A stretch of DNA of 64,000 nt from Knoellia aerolata DSM 18566 (GCF_000768695.1 NZ_AVPL01000014.1:1-64000); one strand, 5' to 3'; positions 48,985-59,603 are shown, numbered from the stretch's first letter. The notes: a model not told the origin generated them from the letters alone. Numbers and translations are program-made.

Positions 48985-50307
48985 ATGAGCCCTGCACGAC
49001 GCGTCGCGGCCTGGACGACCGCAGCCCTCGCGGCTCTCGCGATGGGGGTCGCCTCGCCGACCCCGGCAGCAGCCGACCCGAGCACCCCCGCGACCTATCC
49101 CGCGGCGTCGTCGGCGACACGCGTGTCCGCGCTGTTCTTCGACACGTGCACGGCGCCCTCGCTCACGGGCCTCGCCGCGTGGAAGGGTCGCTCGCCCTAC
49201 GCGGGTGTCAACATCTACTTCGGCGGGCGCAACCGAGCCTGCACCCAGCCCAACCTCACGGCGGCCTGGGTGCGGAGCGCGACGGCGGGTGGGTGGTTCC
49301 TCGTCCCGACGTACATGGGTGACCAGCCGTTCTGCATCTTCGGGACCAAGACCTACCGGTTCACCGCCGCCACCGCGGCTGCCCGGGGTGCAGCGGACGG
49401 GGCGGACGCCGTCGCGAAGGCCCGCGCTCTCGGCCTGCTCCCCGGCAGCGCGCTCTACGCCGACGTCGAGCACTACGACCGTGCCGCCGCCGGGTGCACC
49501 ACCGCCGTGCGCACCTACGTGTCGGAGTGGACGCGGGCCCTGCACCGGTCTGGCTACCTCGCCGGCGTCTACGCACACCAAGACTCGGGGGTGCGCGACC
49601 TCGCGGCCAGCTACCTGTCGACGACCCTGGCGCGGCCGGACGCCATCTGGATGGCGCGCTGGGACAACGTCGCGACCACGGTGAACTGGCCGACCGCCGG
49701 CAACGGCCTCTGGGCGGAGTGGCAGCGCGCGAAGCAGTACCGCGGGGACCACAACGAGACCTGGGGCGGCGTGACGATGAACATTGACAGCGACATCATC
49801 CGTGGCCCGGTGGCCACGGTTGCCCGGCCCTACCGCGTGACGAGCTCCGGGTCCCTCAACGTCCGCAGCGGTCCGTCGAGCGCGTACCCGATCATCGGAT
49901 CGCTGGCCTCTGGTTCCACCGTGTCGGTGATCTGCCAGGCCCGCGGGCAGCTGGTCGGGACGACCTCGGTGTGGGACCGCATCAGCACCGGCGGCTACGT
50001 CTCGGACCGCTACGTCTCGACGCCGTCGACGACGACCTTCAGCGCACCGCTGCAGCGCTGCTCCTACCCGGGGCAGATCACCATCGGGACGCCGGTGAAC
50101 ACGCGCACCGGACCGGGCACGACGTATGCCGTCAACGGCTCGCTGCAGGGCGGCGCCCTCGCCTACGTCGCCTGCCAGAAGGCCGGGACGCTGGTCGCCT
50201 CGACACGGGTGTGGAACCAGCTCGTCGGCGGCCGGTGGGTCAGCGACTACTACGTGTCCAACATGTCGAACACCACCTACAGCGCGCCGGTGCCGGGGTG
50301 CCCCTGA
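48985..50307 (+). CDS. Secreted DUF1906 glycoside-hydrolase-like protein with SH3 domains
   Basis: This 440-residue protein has a signal peptide (RRVAAWTTAALAALAMGVASPTPAAA). A DUF1906 (Rv2525c-like) TIM-barrel domain follows at about 45-280 (FFDTCTAPSLTGLAAW, YADVEHYD, GVYAHQDSG). Two SH3b repeats come next (SLNVRSGPSSAYPIIGSLASG and PVNTRTGPGTTYAVNGSLQGG). The fold suggests action on peptidoglycan or another wall glycan. The ATG at 48,985 follows GGAGGTGG. Confidence 0.85.
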   Translation: MSPARRVAAWTTAALAALAMGVASPTPAAADPSTPATYPAASSATRVSALFFDTCTAPSLTGLAAWKGRSPYAGVNIYFGGRNRACTQPNLTAAWVRSATAGGWFLVPTYMGDQPFCIFGTKTYRFTAATAAARGAADGADAVAKARALGLLPGSALYADVEHYDRAAAGCTTAVRTYVSEWTRALHRSGYLAGVYAHQDSGVRDLAASYLSTTLARPDAIWMARWDNVATTVNWPTAGNGLWAEWQRAKQYRGDHNETWGGVTMNIDSDIIRGPVATVARPYRVTSSGSLNVRSGPSSAYPIIGSLASGSTVSVICQARGQLVGTTSVWDRISTGGYVSDRYVSTPSTTTFSAPLQRCSYPGQITIGTPVNTRTGPGTTYAVNGSLQGGALAYVACQKAGTLVASTRVWNQLVGGRWVSDYYVSNMSNTTYSAPVPGCP

Positions 50308-50537
50308 GCCGCTGGCTCGAATGACTAGCCCGATTTTCCTATTCGCCTGACGCAGACGGGCTACGGCCGTAGTGTCGGCGTCGTCGACGACCCACTCATG
50401 GTGGTGGTGCACCCCACCGTGCTGCGTTTCCTTTCGCCCGGCGGAGTCCGGGGCATCACACGGGTCTCGGCTCGGGCCCGGCTCCTGGTTTCGCCCACTC
50501 CCACTGCCCCTGACTGTCTGCACCCCCAGGAGTCTCG

Positions 50538-52088
50538 TTGAACGCTACCCTGCTCCGCCGTTCCTCCGTCCTCGCCATCACCGCCCTCGCGATGGCCCTC
50601 GGTTCAGCGTCGGCCACCGCCGACGACATCGTCAACAACCTCGACACCTCGATCGACGCGGACGCGGAAATCATGCCGCTGACCGTCGGCGGGTCCAACG
50701 GAACGACCACCCTGTCCGTGAACGAGACGGGTACGGGCAACAACCCGGCGGATGGCAAGCCAGGCTGCAACCTCACGGGACAGACGAGCCTCACCGTGAG
50801 CGTGGCCTCGACCGACCCGACCATCGCCACGGTGTCCCCGTCGAGCGTGACCTTCACCAGCTGCAGCGCCACCGCCACCATCACGGTGACCCCGGTCAGG
50901 GCCGGGTCGACGACGGTGAGCCTCAGCCAGACCGCGAACACCACCGGGGCCAGCTTCAATCTGACCCCCGCAGCGTTCCAGGTGGACGTGTCGGCGACCG
51001 AGACCAACACCGCGCCCGTCGTCGAGGTCACCGGCGTCTCCACCGGCAGCACCTACGAGTACGGCGCCGTCCCCGTGGCCGGTTGCTCCGTGACGGACGC
51101 CGAGGACGGCGACTCGACCTTTGCTGCGACGCTGAGCGAGATGACCGGACCGCTCGCGGCCTTCGGCCTCGGGCAGCAGACGGCGACGTGCACCTACAGC
51201 GACGACGGGAACAGCGACGGCGACGATGTCCTGACGGCGACGAGCTCGGCGACCTACACGATCGTCGACACGACGAATCCGGTCATCACCTTCGAGTCAC
51301 AGGCACCCGTCGCCAACGAGGCGGGCTGGAACAACACGGACGTCACGCTCACCTGGTCCTGCACGGACAACGTCGCCGTCGATGCCTCCGCCTCCACGCT
51401 GAGCCAGACCATCACGACCGAGGGCGCGAACCTCGGCGCCACCGGGACCTGCACCGACGTCACCGGCAACACCGCGTCCGACACCCAGACCGGCATCAGG
51501 ATCGACAGGACCGCCCCGACCCTCTCGTGGGTCGGCGGACCGGCCGACGGTGACAGTCACTACTTCGGCGCGGTCCCCGCCGCACCCACCTGTGAGGCAC
51601 AGGACACGCTGTCCGGTCCCCTCGACTGCGCCGTCACCGGCTACGCGACGACCGTGGGAGACCACACCATGGTGGCCACCGCGCACGACGTCGCCGGCAA
51701 CAGCGCCACGGAGTCCCGCCGCTACTCGGTCCTCGCCTGGACGCTCAGCGGGTTCCGCCAGCCGGTGGACATGGGCGGCACGTGGAACAGCGTCAAGGGC
51801 GGCTCGACCGTGCCCCTGAAGTTCACCGTCCACGCCGGCACGACCGAGCTGACGGACATCTCGGTCGTCGACAGCTTCGTGGTCAAGGGCGTGGCCTGCC
51901 CCAACACCGGGGTCACCACCGATGACATCGAGCTCGTCACGACTGGCTCCACGAGCCTGCGCTACGACACCACCGGCGGGCAGTTCATCCAGAACTGGCA
52001 GACCCCGAAAAAGTCCGGCGTCTGCTACCAGGTCACGATGACGACGGACGACGGATCCACGATCAGCGCGAACTTCACGCTCAAGTGA
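50538..52088 (+). CDS. Secreted multi-domain protein with PxKF domain
   Basis: This 516-residue protein starts at TTG 50,538 (AGGAG before it) with a signal peptide ending near ASATA. Ig-like beta domains rich in Thr follow, with paired Cys (GCSVTDAEDGDS, WSCTDNV, GTCTDVTGN). The C-terminus has the PxKF pattern (GGSTVPLKFTV, QFIQNWQTPKKSGVCYQVTM). Such proteins are surface or secreted adhesin-like molecules in actinomycetes. Ligand unknown. No cell-wall sorting motif is seen. Confidence 0.8.
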   Translation: MNATLLRRSSVLAITALAMALGSASATADDIVNNLDTSIDADAEIMPLTVGGSNGTTTLSVNETGTGNNPADGKPGCNLTGQTSLTVSVASTDPTIATVSPSSVTFTSCSATATITVTPVRAGSTTVSLSQTANTTGASFNLTPAAFQVDVSATETNTAPVVEVTGVSTGSTYEYGAVPVAGCSVTDAEDGDSTFAATLSEMTGPLAAFGLGQQTATCTYSDDGNSDGDDVLTATSSATYTIVDTTNPVITFESQAPVANEAGWNNTDVTLTWSCTDNVAVDASASTLSQTITTEGANLGATGTCTDVTGNTASDTQTGIRIDRTAPTLSWVGGPADGDSHYFGAVPAAPTCEAQDTLSGPLDCAVTGYATTVGDHTMVATAHDVAGNSATESRRYSVLAWTLSGFRQPVDMGGTWNSVKGGSTVPLKFTVHAGTTELTDISVVDSFVVKGVACPNTGVTTDDIELVTTGSTSLRYDTTGGQFIQNWQTPKKSGVCYQVTMTTDDGSTISANFTLK

Positions 52089-52093
52089 CCCGA

Positions 52094-52133
52094 TGACGAA
52101 GCCCGGGGGAACGTTCCCCCGGGCTTCGTCATG
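52094..52133. terminator. Perfect 40-bp palindrome, terminator
   Basis: Arms 52,094-52,113 and 52,114-52,133 are perfect inverted copies without a loop, starting 5 bases after the stop of the PxKF gene and before the convergent next gene. Confidence 0.75.
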
Positions 52134-52173
52134 CTGTCGTGGGGTGCGCTGACGAGCGCGTCGACGTCTGGAG

Positions 52174-52572
52174 CTACGCGCGAGCGAGCATCACGCCGAC
52201 GGCGCGGTTGAGCACGATGAGACCCTCACGGGTGACCTCGGTGGCCGCGCCCTTCGGCGTGGCCCGGTTGTCGCAGGCGGAGGTCCACCGCACGCCGGAC
52301 TTCACGGCGATGGCGGCCGCCGTCTCGGGGATCGTGCCCGCCTTCACGCCGCAGGCCTTGGCCGCGGCGGCGAAGACCTCGGGCGGCAGGGTGCTCAGGG
52401 CGCCCACCTTGACCATGGGGATCGCGAGCTGCCGGCACAGCCGGTCCACCTGGGCCTGCATGCCGTCGCCGTAGACGTTGCGGCCTCCTGCGGGCGAGAG
52501 CGCACGGTCGTCGTCACCTCGGCACGAGGCGCACCACGCTGGGTTCAAACCGTGCCTGCAGTCTTCGCTCAT
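52174..52572 (-). CDS. Hypothetical protein with N-terminal Cys motif
   Basis: This 132-residue protein begins MSEDCRHGLNPAWCASCRG, a short Cys/His motif that could bind zinc. It continues with a helical domain (YGDGMQAQVDRLCRQLAIP, TLPPEVFAAAAKACGVKAG). I do not recognise the family. The ATG at 52,572 gives a compact protein. It is divergent from the OsmC-Arr fusion gene with 73 bases between them. Confidence 0.65.
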   Translation of the reverse strand: MSEDCRHGLNPAWCASCRGDDDRALSPAGGRNVYGDGMQAQVDRLCRQLAIPMVKVGALSTLPPEVFAAAAKACGVKAGTIPETAAAIAVKSGVRWTSACDNRATPKGAATEVTREGLIVLNRAVGVMLARA

Positions 52573-52645
52573 GTTCGCAAGGTATCCCGGTCTGGGCACC
52601 CCCGTTGACCACACCTGCTCCGCGGAGCTCTGGGAGAGTCGGATC

Positions 52646-53524
<879 letters not shown>

Positions 53525-53529
53525 GTCGG

Positions 53530-54396
53530 TCAGCCCGCCGGTGCGTGGGCGCGGATGGCGGCGGTGAGTCGGTCGACCAGCGGGGAGCGCAGCCGCCACG
53601 CCTGCCAGTGCAGCGGCACGTCCACGTGGTCGCGGCTGCCGAGCCTGACGAGGGACCCGCGCTCGAGGTCGTCGCCGCACTGGGAGAGCGGGAGGGCGCC
53701 CCACCCGAGGCCCGCCCGCACCGCCTCGGCGAACCCCTCGGACGAGGGGATGCGGTGCGCGGGTGGCGCCGCCCCGTCATCCACCCCGTGCCTGCGGAGC
53801 ACCCGGTCCTGGACCTCGTCGTGCTCGTTGAACCGGAGCACCGGCATCCGGCCCCACGCGACTCCGCGCCCGGACGAGTAGCGGTCCCGCAGCGCGGGGG
53901 TCGCCACCGGGAGGTAGCGCATCCCGCCGATCTGCTCGACCGAGCAGCCCTGCACCGGAACGGGGTTGGACGTGATCGCGCCGAGCACGGTGCCGGCGCG
54001 CAGCAGCTCGTGGCTGTGCCCCTCGTCCTCGACGTGGAGGCGGAGGACGACGCCGTCCCAGTCGGCGACCTCGCGCAGGATGGGCCGGAACCACGTGGCG
54101 AGTGAGTCGGCGTTGACCGCGACCGGGAGCTCTCGCGGGGCGGCGGACTCGTCGAGCGCCGCTCGGGCCTCCTGCTCGAGGAGGTGCTGCTGGCGGGCCA
54201 GCCGGACGAGCACCTCGCCGACGGTCGTGGGCTCGCACGGCAGGCCGCGGCGCACGACGACCCGGCCGAGGGACTGTTCGAGGGCCTTGATCCGCTGGCT
54301 CACCGCCGACGGCGTGACGTGCAGCTGTCGCGCGGCCGCCTCGAAGGTCCCACCGTCGATGACGGCGAGGAGCGCCTTGAGCTGGTCGGCCTGCAC
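53530..54396 (-). CDS. lysG: LysR-family regulator LysG/ArgP
   Basis: This 288-residue regulator has the LysR helix-turn-helix (LLAVIDGGTFEAAARQLHVTPSAVSQRIKALE) and a substrate-binding domain typical of ArgP/LysG (AVNADSLATWF). It is divergent from lysE across 86 bases, the arrangement of Corynebacterium glutamicum, where LysG with lysine or arginine switches on the exporter. The start is GTG. Confidence 0.92.
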   Translation of the reverse strand: MQADQLKALLAVIDGGTFEAAARQLHVTPSAVSQRIKALEQSLGRVVVRRGLPCEPTTVGEVLVRLARQQHLLEQEARAALDESAAPRELPVAVNADSLATWFRPILREVADWDGVVLRLHVEDEGHSHELLRAGTVLGAITSNPVPVQGCSVEQIGGMRYLPVATPALRDRYSSGRGVAWGRMPVLRFNEHDEVQDRVLRRHGVDDGAAPPAHRIPSSEGFAEAVRAGLGWGALPLSQCGDDLERGSLVRLGSRDHVDVPLHWQAWRLRSPLVDRLTAAIRAHAPAG

Positions 54397-54482
54397 GGGG
54401 CGATCCTAGATGAAGTCTGGCTAAGGAGCCCCGTGAATCCTTCGCTGGCCTTCACCTCAGCCACGACCTAGCGTCGACTGCG

Positions 54483-55097
54483 ATGACCACCACGATCCTC
54501 ACCACCGTCCTCGCCGGACTCGTCTCCGGCTTCTCCCTCATCGTCGCCATCGGCGCACAGAACGCCTTCGTCCTGCGCCAGGGCGTCGCGCGTGACCACA
54601 TCGGGGTCGTCGTCGCCATCTGCGCCCTCAGCGACCTCGCCCTCATCGTCGCCGGGGTCGTCGGGGTCGGGGCCCTGGTCGAGAGCCACCCGACCGTGCT
54701 GCGGGTCTTCACCCTGGGCGGAGCGGCATACCTCGTCTGGTTCGGTGTGCGCTCGCTGCTCGCGGCACGCACGCCGAAGGCCCTCGTCGCCGGCACGGCG
54801 ACCGCGAAGGGCTCCGCCGTGCTGACGGCGCTGGCCCTCACCTGGCTCAACCCGCACGTCTACCTCGACACGGTGCTCATGCTCGGCAACCTCAGCGCCT
54901 CCCACGGCCCGACCGGGCGCTGGTGGTTCGGGCTGGGTGCCGGCGTCGCCAGCGTGGGGTGGTTCACCGCCCTCGGGTATGCCGCCCGGCTCGCCTCGCG
55001 CTGGTTCGCCCGCCCCCGCACGTGGCAGGTGCTCGACATCGGCATCGGCGTGGTGATGCTCACCCTGGCCGCGTTCCTGCTCCGCGGCGCAGTGTGA
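54483..55097 (+). CDS. lysE: LysE/ArgO-type amino-acid exporter
   Basis: This 204-residue membrane protein has six hydrophobic segments and the LysE signature GFSLIVAIGAQNAFVLRQGV near the N-terminus. ALTWLNPHVYLDTVLMLG holds the conserved NPHVYLD motif. It exports lysine or arginine. Control by the divergent LysG is expected. Confidence 0.94.
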   Translation: MTTTILTTVLAGLVSGFSLIVAIGAQNAFVLRQGVARDHIGVVVAICALSDLALIVAGVVGVGALVESHPTVLRVFTLGGAAYLVWFGVRSLLAARTPKALVAGTATAKGSAVLTALALTWLNPHVYLDTVLMLGNLSASHGPTGRWWFGLGAGVASVGWFTALGYAARLASRWFARPRTWQVLDIGIGVVMLTLAAFLLRGAV

Positions 55098-55159
55098 ACC
55101 GTCACTCCACGGTTTGACTGCCCCCTCTTCGGGGAATGAAGAAGGGTGAGGAGACAGTC

Positions 55160-55384
55160 ATGAACCACCACACGTCCCGGTTGCGGCCCGACGGCACCAC
55201 CTTCCCCCCGGTCACCCCGGACCCCCCGCCCCCACCCGGTTACGTCGACCCTCTCGAGCGGCTCGAGGGGGCGCTCGAGCGGGACCCCGGTGGCACCGGG
55301 GCCGGTGGCACCGGGGCCGGCGACGACGAGGTGTCGCAGGCGCGCCGGCGCGGGCGCGACCCCGACGACGGGTCGGGGACGTGA
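55160..55384 (+). CDS. Small proline/glycine-rich hypothetical protein
   Basis: This 74-residue protein is hydrophilic and disordered, with a Pro run (TPDPPPPPGY) and acidic/Gly repeats. The ATG at 55,160 follows GAGGAG; an ATG at 55,136 is also in frame. Its last codon overlaps the GTG of the next glycosyltransferase gene, so it is translated with that operon. No function can be assigned. Confidence 0.5.
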   Translation: MNHHTSRLRPDGTTFPPVTPDPPPPPGYVDPLERLEGALERDPGGTGAGGTGAGDDEVSQARRRGRDPDDGSGT

Positions 55385-57666
55385 CGATGCGGGTCGCGGT
55401 CCTCTCGACCTATCCGCCCCGGCGGTGCGGGCTGGCGACGTTCACGACGGACCTGCGCCACGCCGTCCTCGCCGCCGACAGCTCGGTCGAGGTCCTCATC
55501 GCGGCGGTGCTCGACGACTCCCCGGGCGCGCTCGCCGAGCCGGACCCGGACGGCCCGCACGGGCCCGAGGTCCTGCTCACGCTGCGCCAGCACGACCGGG
55601 AGGACTACTCGCGCGCCGCCCGTGTCCTCAACGAGAGCGGCGTGGACGTCGTGCTCGTCCAGCACGAGTACGGGATCTTCGGGGGGGAGGCAGGGGGTCA
55701 CCTCCTCGACCTGCTCGCCGCGCTCACCGTGCCCTATGTCGTCACCCTGCACACCCTGCTGCTCGAGCCGAGCCCGCGCCAGCGCGCCGTGCTGCGCGGC
55801 GTCGTCGACGGCGCCGCCCAGGTGACCGTGTTCACGGCGCTCGCGCGCGACCAGCTCGTCCGCAGCGGGCTGGTGCCGTGGAGCCGCGTCGCCGTGGTCA
55901 ACCACGGCGCGCCGGAGGACCTCCAGCCGTTCCGGCCCTCCACCGGGATGCCGACCCGCGAGACGCAGCTGTCCGCGATCCCGGAGCTCGCGGCATACGA
56001 AGGAAGAAGGGTGCTGTCGACCTTCGGGCTGCTGTCACCGAGCAAGGGGCTGGAGGTCGCGATCCGCGCGATGCGCACGGTCGCCGACGCCCACCCGGAC
56101 GCGCTCTACGTCGTCGCCGGCCGCACCCACCCCGACATCGTGCGCCACGACGGCGAGCGCTACCGCGAGGGGCTGCAGCGCCTCACCGCGGAGCTGGGCC
56201 TGGAGGAGCACGTCCTGTTCCTCGACCGCTACCTCACCGACGACGAGATCCGCGACCTCCTCACGCACACGGAGGTCTTCGTCACGCCCTACCGGCACGC
56301 GGAGCAGGTGGTGTCCGGCGTCCTCACCTTCGCGCTCGTCGCGGGGTGCGCGGTCGTCTCGACGCCGTACTTCTACGCCACCGAGCTGCTGTCGACCGGC
56401 GCCGGCCGGCTCGTCGCGTTCGACGACCCCGGGGGCACGGCCGCCGCCCTCGTCGAGCTGCTCGGTGACGAGGAGGTGCTGCGCGAGGCATCGCGGACCG
56501 CCTACCGCGTCGGGAGCCAGTACACCTGGCCCGAGGTGGGCCGGGAGATGACCAAGGTGCTCGCCACGGCGACCAACGGGTCGGTCCCGCTGCGGGCCAT
56601 CCCGCCGTTGACCCACCTCCTGCGGCTCGTCGAGGTCGGGGGGATCGTCCAGCACGCCGTCGGCCGGGAGCCCGACCGGTCGACCGGCTACTGCGTCGAC
56701 GACGTCACCCGGCTGGGGCTCGTCGCCGCGGCGCTGGAGCGGCGCGCGCCCGGATCGGACCCGGGGGTGCTGGGCCTCGTCGTCCGCCGCTGCATGACGT
56801 TCCTCGACGAGGCCTGGGACGACGTCAGCGGGCAGATGCGCAACGTCCGGGACGTCTCGGGCCCATGGCTCGACGAGCCGCACCCGGGTGACCATCTCGG
56901 CCGGGCGATCTGGGCCCTCGGTGACCTGTCGGCCGACCCCGGCGGTGTCGCCCCGTGGGCCCGAGGACTGCTGCACGACATCGTCTCGACCGAGCCGTCG
57001 CTGCGTGACCCCCGGGCAGCCGCGTTCGCCGTCCTCGGTCTGGCGCGCCTCCCGGGCGAGCACCTGGACGAGCCCGGTCGCCGCCTCCTGCGACACCTCG
57101 CCGCCGAGCTGGCCGCGCGCTACACCGCCAACGCCTCCCCGGAGTGGGAGTGGTTCGAGGACGAGCTCACCTACGACAACGGGCGGCTCGCGCAGGCGCT
57201 CATCGCCGCCGGCGCCTCCCAACGCCACGCCGAGCAGCTGCGCCTCGGGCTGGAGGCGCTCGAGTGGTACTGCGGGCAGTGTGCCGTCGACTCCGGCGCC
57301 GTCGTTCTCGTCGGCAACCACTGGCGGCGGCGCGAGGCGGCGCCCCACGACCCGCACGACCCGGACTGGGACGAGGGCGACGAGCAGTGCATCGACGCGG
57401 CGGCGCTGGTCGAGGCGTGCGTGGAGGCCTACCGCGCCACCGGCTCGCGGGTCTTCGCCCGCCGGGCCCGCAACGCCTTCGCGTGGTTCCACGGCCGGAA
57501 CCGCTGGGGGCTGGCGCTCTACGACGACGAGACCGGCGGGTGCCACGACGGGGTCGGCCCGCGCGGCCTCAACCTCAACCAGGGCGCCGAGTCGACGTTG
57601 GCCTACTTCCAGGCCTGGCTGGCCCTGGACTCCGTCGACCTGCTGCCCTCCGGAGGGGACGAGTGA
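55381..57666 (+). CDS. GT4 glycosyltransferase fused to alpha/alpha-barrel domain
   Basis: This 761-residue protein has an N-terminal GT4 glycosyltransferase (VAVLSTYPPRRCGLATFTTDL; STFGLLSPSKGLEVAIRAMR; VVSTPYFYATELLSTGAG with the EX7E-type region) over about 1-390. A C-terminal all-helical domain of about 370 residues follows (EWEWFEDELTYDNGRLAQAL, DEGDEQCIDAAALVEACVEA), similar to alpha/alpha-toroid glycosidases. Start GTG 55,381 overlaps the preceding gene. It stands with a second GT4 and a GH130 enzyme, which suggests synthesis or remodelling of a mannose-containing glycan. Confidence 0.85.
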   Translation: MTMRVAVLSTYPPRRCGLATFTTDLRHAVLAADSSVEVLIAAVLDDSPGALAEPDPDGPHGPEVLLTLRQHDREDYSRAARVLNESGVDVVLVQHEYGIFGGEAGGHLLDLLAALTVPYVVTLHTLLLEPSPRQRAVLRGVVDGAAQVTVFTALARDQLVRSGLVPWSRVAVVNHGAPEDLQPFRPSTGMPTRETQLSAIPELAAYEGRRVLSTFGLLSPSKGLEVAIRAMRTVADAHPDALYVVAGRTHPDIVRHDGERYREGLQRLTAELGLEEHVLFLDRYLTDDEIRDLLTHTEVFVTPYRHAEQVVSGVLTFALVAGCAVVSTPYFYATELLSTGAGRLVAFDDPGGTAAALVELLGDEEVLREASRTAYRVGSQYTWPEVGREMTKVLATATNGSVPLRAIPPLTHLLRLVEVGGIVQHAVGREPDRSTGYCVDDVTRLGLVAAALERRAPGSDPGVLGLVVRRCMTFLDEAWDDVSGQMRNVRDVSGPWLDEPHPGDHLGRAIWALGDLSADPGGVAPWARGLLHDIVSTEPSLRDPRAAAFAVLGLARLPGEHLDEPGRRLLRHLAAELAARYTANASPEWEWFEDELTYDNGRLAQALIAAGASQRHAEQLRLGLEALEWYCGQCAVDSGAVVLVGNHWRRREAAPHDPHDPDWDEGDEQCIDAAALVEACVEAYRATGSRVFARRARNAFAWFHGRNRWGLALYDDETGGCHDGVGPRGLNLNQGAESTLAYFQAWLALDSVDLLPSGGDE

Positions 57667-57673
57667 CGGCTCG

Positions 57674-58678
57674 GTGAGGGTGGGGATCCTCGGCCCGATC
57701 AGCTGGCGCACCCCGCCTCAGCACTACGGACCCTGGGAGCAGGTGGCCGGGCTCCTCGCCGACGGGCTCGCGGACCGGGGCGTCGACGTCACCCTCTTCG
57801 CCACCGCCGACTCCCGGACCCGGGCGAGGCTCGACGCCGTCGCCCCGCACGGGTACTCCGAGGATCCCGACATGGACGGGCGGGTCTGGGAGGCGCTCCA
57901 CGTCGCCCACGTCCTCGCGCGCTCCGGGGACTTCGACCTCGTCCACAACCACCTCGACTGGCTGCCCCTCGCCTTCTCGCACGCCTTCGGGGCACCGCTC
58001 GTGACGACCATCCACGGCTTCTCCGCGCCCGGCATACTCCCCGCCTACCGACGGGCGAGGTCCGCGTACGTCTCGATCTCGGACTCCGACCGGTCCCCGG
58101 ACCTGGACTACGTCGCCACCGTCCACCACGGCGTCGACGTCGACGCGCTGCCGTTCGGGCCGGGGGGCGACGACCTCGTCTCGCTGGGCCGGATCCACCC
58201 CGACAAGGGCGTCGCGGAGGCGATCGCGATCGCGCGGCGGGCGGGTCGACGCCTCGTCCTGTGCGGGATCGTCCACGACGAGAGGTACTTCGACGAAGAG
58301 GTCGCCCCGCACGTCGACGGCGACCGCGTCGACTTCGTCGGTCCGGTCGGGCCGACGGAGCGCGCGCGGGTGCTCGGTGCGGCCGCGGCACTGCTGCACC
58401 CGGTCGCCTTCGACGAGCCGTTCGGGCTGTCGGTCGTCGAGTCGATGGTCTGTGGCACACCGGTGGTGGCGTTCCGGCGCGGTTCGATGCCCGAGGTCGT
58501 CGACGAGGGGGTCACCGGCTGCCTCGTGTCCGACGTGGACGAGGCCGTGGCCGCGGTCGGGACCGCGGTGGCCCTGGACCGCCACCGGTGTCGCGAGCGC
58601 GCGGTCGCCCGATTCAGTGCATCCCGGATGGTGGAGGACTACCTTGGTGTCTATGCCAGAGTCGTGGCGGCCGGGTGA
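57674..58678 (+). CDS. GT4-family glycosyltransferase
   Basis: This 334-residue protein has the GT-B fold: VRVGILGPISWRTPPQHYGPWE at the N-terminus (acceptor side), VHNHLDWLPL, then LVSLGRIHPDKGVAEAI. HPVAFDEPFGLSVVESMVCGTPVVAF carries the EX7E donor motif. GTG at 57,674 is the only start near the conserved N-terminus. It lies 7 bases after the previous gene and overlaps the GH130 gene. Donor and acceptor are unknown. Confidence 0.87.
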   Translation: MRVGILGPISWRTPPQHYGPWEQVAGLLADGLADRGVDVTLFATADSRTRARLDAVAPHGYSEDPDMDGRVWEALHVAHVLARSGDFDLVHNHLDWLPLAFSHAFGAPLVTTIHGFSAPGILPAYRRARSAYVSISDSDRSPDLDYVATVHHGVDVDALPFGPGGDDLVSLGRIHPDKGVAEAIAIARRAGRRLVLCGIVHDERYFDEEVAPHVDGDRVDFVGPVGPTERARVLGAAAALLHPVAFDEPFGLSVVESMVCGTPVVAFRRGSMPEVVDEGVTGCLVSDVDEAVAAVGTAVALDRHRCRERAVARFSASRMVEDYLGVYARVVAAG

Positions 58679-59603
58679 GCAGAGGGTCTTCCGCAGGGCG
58701 GTGGGGAACCCGTTGCTCACGGCCGACGACTGGCCGTATCCGGTCAACGCCGTGTTCAACCCGGCGGCCGCGCACGACGACGGCGAGACGGTCCTCGTAT
58801 GCCGGGTCGAGGACTTCGAGGGTCACAGCCACCTCAGCGTGGCGCGCTCCGCGGACGGGCTCAGCGGGTGGACCATCGAGCCGGAGCCCCTCGTCCACGC
58901 GTCCCACGACCACCCCGCCGAGATGTGGGGCGTCGAGGACCCCCGGGTGACCCGGGTCGACGAGCTCGGCGCGTGGGTCATCGCCTACACGGCGTACGGA
59001 CCGACCGGTCCCGCGGTCGCGTTGGCGACGACCAAGGACTTCCGGACCGTCGAGCGGATCGGCGTCGTCTGCCCACCCGAGGACAAGAACGCGGCCCTGC
59101 TGCCCCGACGGATCGACGACCACTACGTGCTGTTCCACCGCCCGCGGACGGTGATGGGCAACCACGCCGACATCTGGATGTCGCGCTCGACCGACCTGCG
59201 GAGCTGGCTGGCCCCGGAACCGGTGTTCCGAGCGCGGGCCGGGATGTGGGACAGCGCGCGGATCGGGATGGGACCCCCGCCGATCGAGACACCCGCGGGG
59301 TGGCTCGTGGCCTACCACGGCGTGCGGGAGACGGTCGCCGGCCAGCTCTACCGCGTCGGGCTGGCGCTGCTCGACCTCGAGGACCCGCGGGTGGTGCTCA
59401 AGCGGTCGCGGGAGTGGTTCCTCGGGCCGGTCAAACCGTACGAGCTGCAGGGCGACGTGCCGGGAGTGGTGTTCCCGTGCGGCTGGCTGCACGACCCGTT
59501 CACGGACACGCTGCGCCTCTACTACGGCGGTGCCGACTCGGTCATCGCGATGGCGGAGTCGACGTTGTCGGAGGTGCTCGACCTCCTGTCGCGGTCCGAG
59601 TAG
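58647..59603 (+). CDS. GH130 beta-mannoside phosphorylase-like enzyme
   Basis: This 318-residue protein has the five-bladed GH130 fold: NPLLTADDWPYPVNAVFNPAA, WGVEDPRVTRVDELGAWVIAY (catalytic Asp in VEDPR), LFHRPRTVMGN and WDSARIGMGPPPI. GGADSVIAMAESTLSE closes it. GH130 enzymes cleave or build beta-mannosides with phosphate. GGAGGA lies 8 bases before GTG 58,647; ATG at 58,653 is an alternative. It ends the glycan operon and overlaps the GT4 gene by about 30 bases. Confidence 0.88.
   Translation: MSMPESWRPGEQRVFRRAVGNPLLTADDWPYPVNAVFNPAAAHDDGETVLVCRVEDFEGHSHLSVARSADGLSGWTIEPEPLVHASHDHPAEMWGVEDPRVTRVDELGAWVIAYTAYGPTGPAVALATTKDFRTVERIGVVCPPEDKNAALLPRRIDDHYVLFHRPRTVMGNHADIWMSRSTDLRSWLAPEPVFRARAGMWDSARIGMGPPPIETPAGWLVAYHGVRETVAGQLYRVGLALLDLEDPRVVLKRSREWFLGPVKPYELQGDVPGVVFPCGWLHDPFTDTLRLYYGGADSVIAMAESTLSEVLDLLSRSE

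Noticed and set aside
47647-50523. A 958-codon open frame on the minus strand
   Set aside because: It is antisense to cds1 and the DUF1906 gene, with arginine-rich composition typical of high-GC shadow frames.
50308-50537. A riboswitch before the PxKF gene
   Set aside because: Apart from the 12-base palindrome near 50,360 I see no conserved riboswitch core or paired stems.
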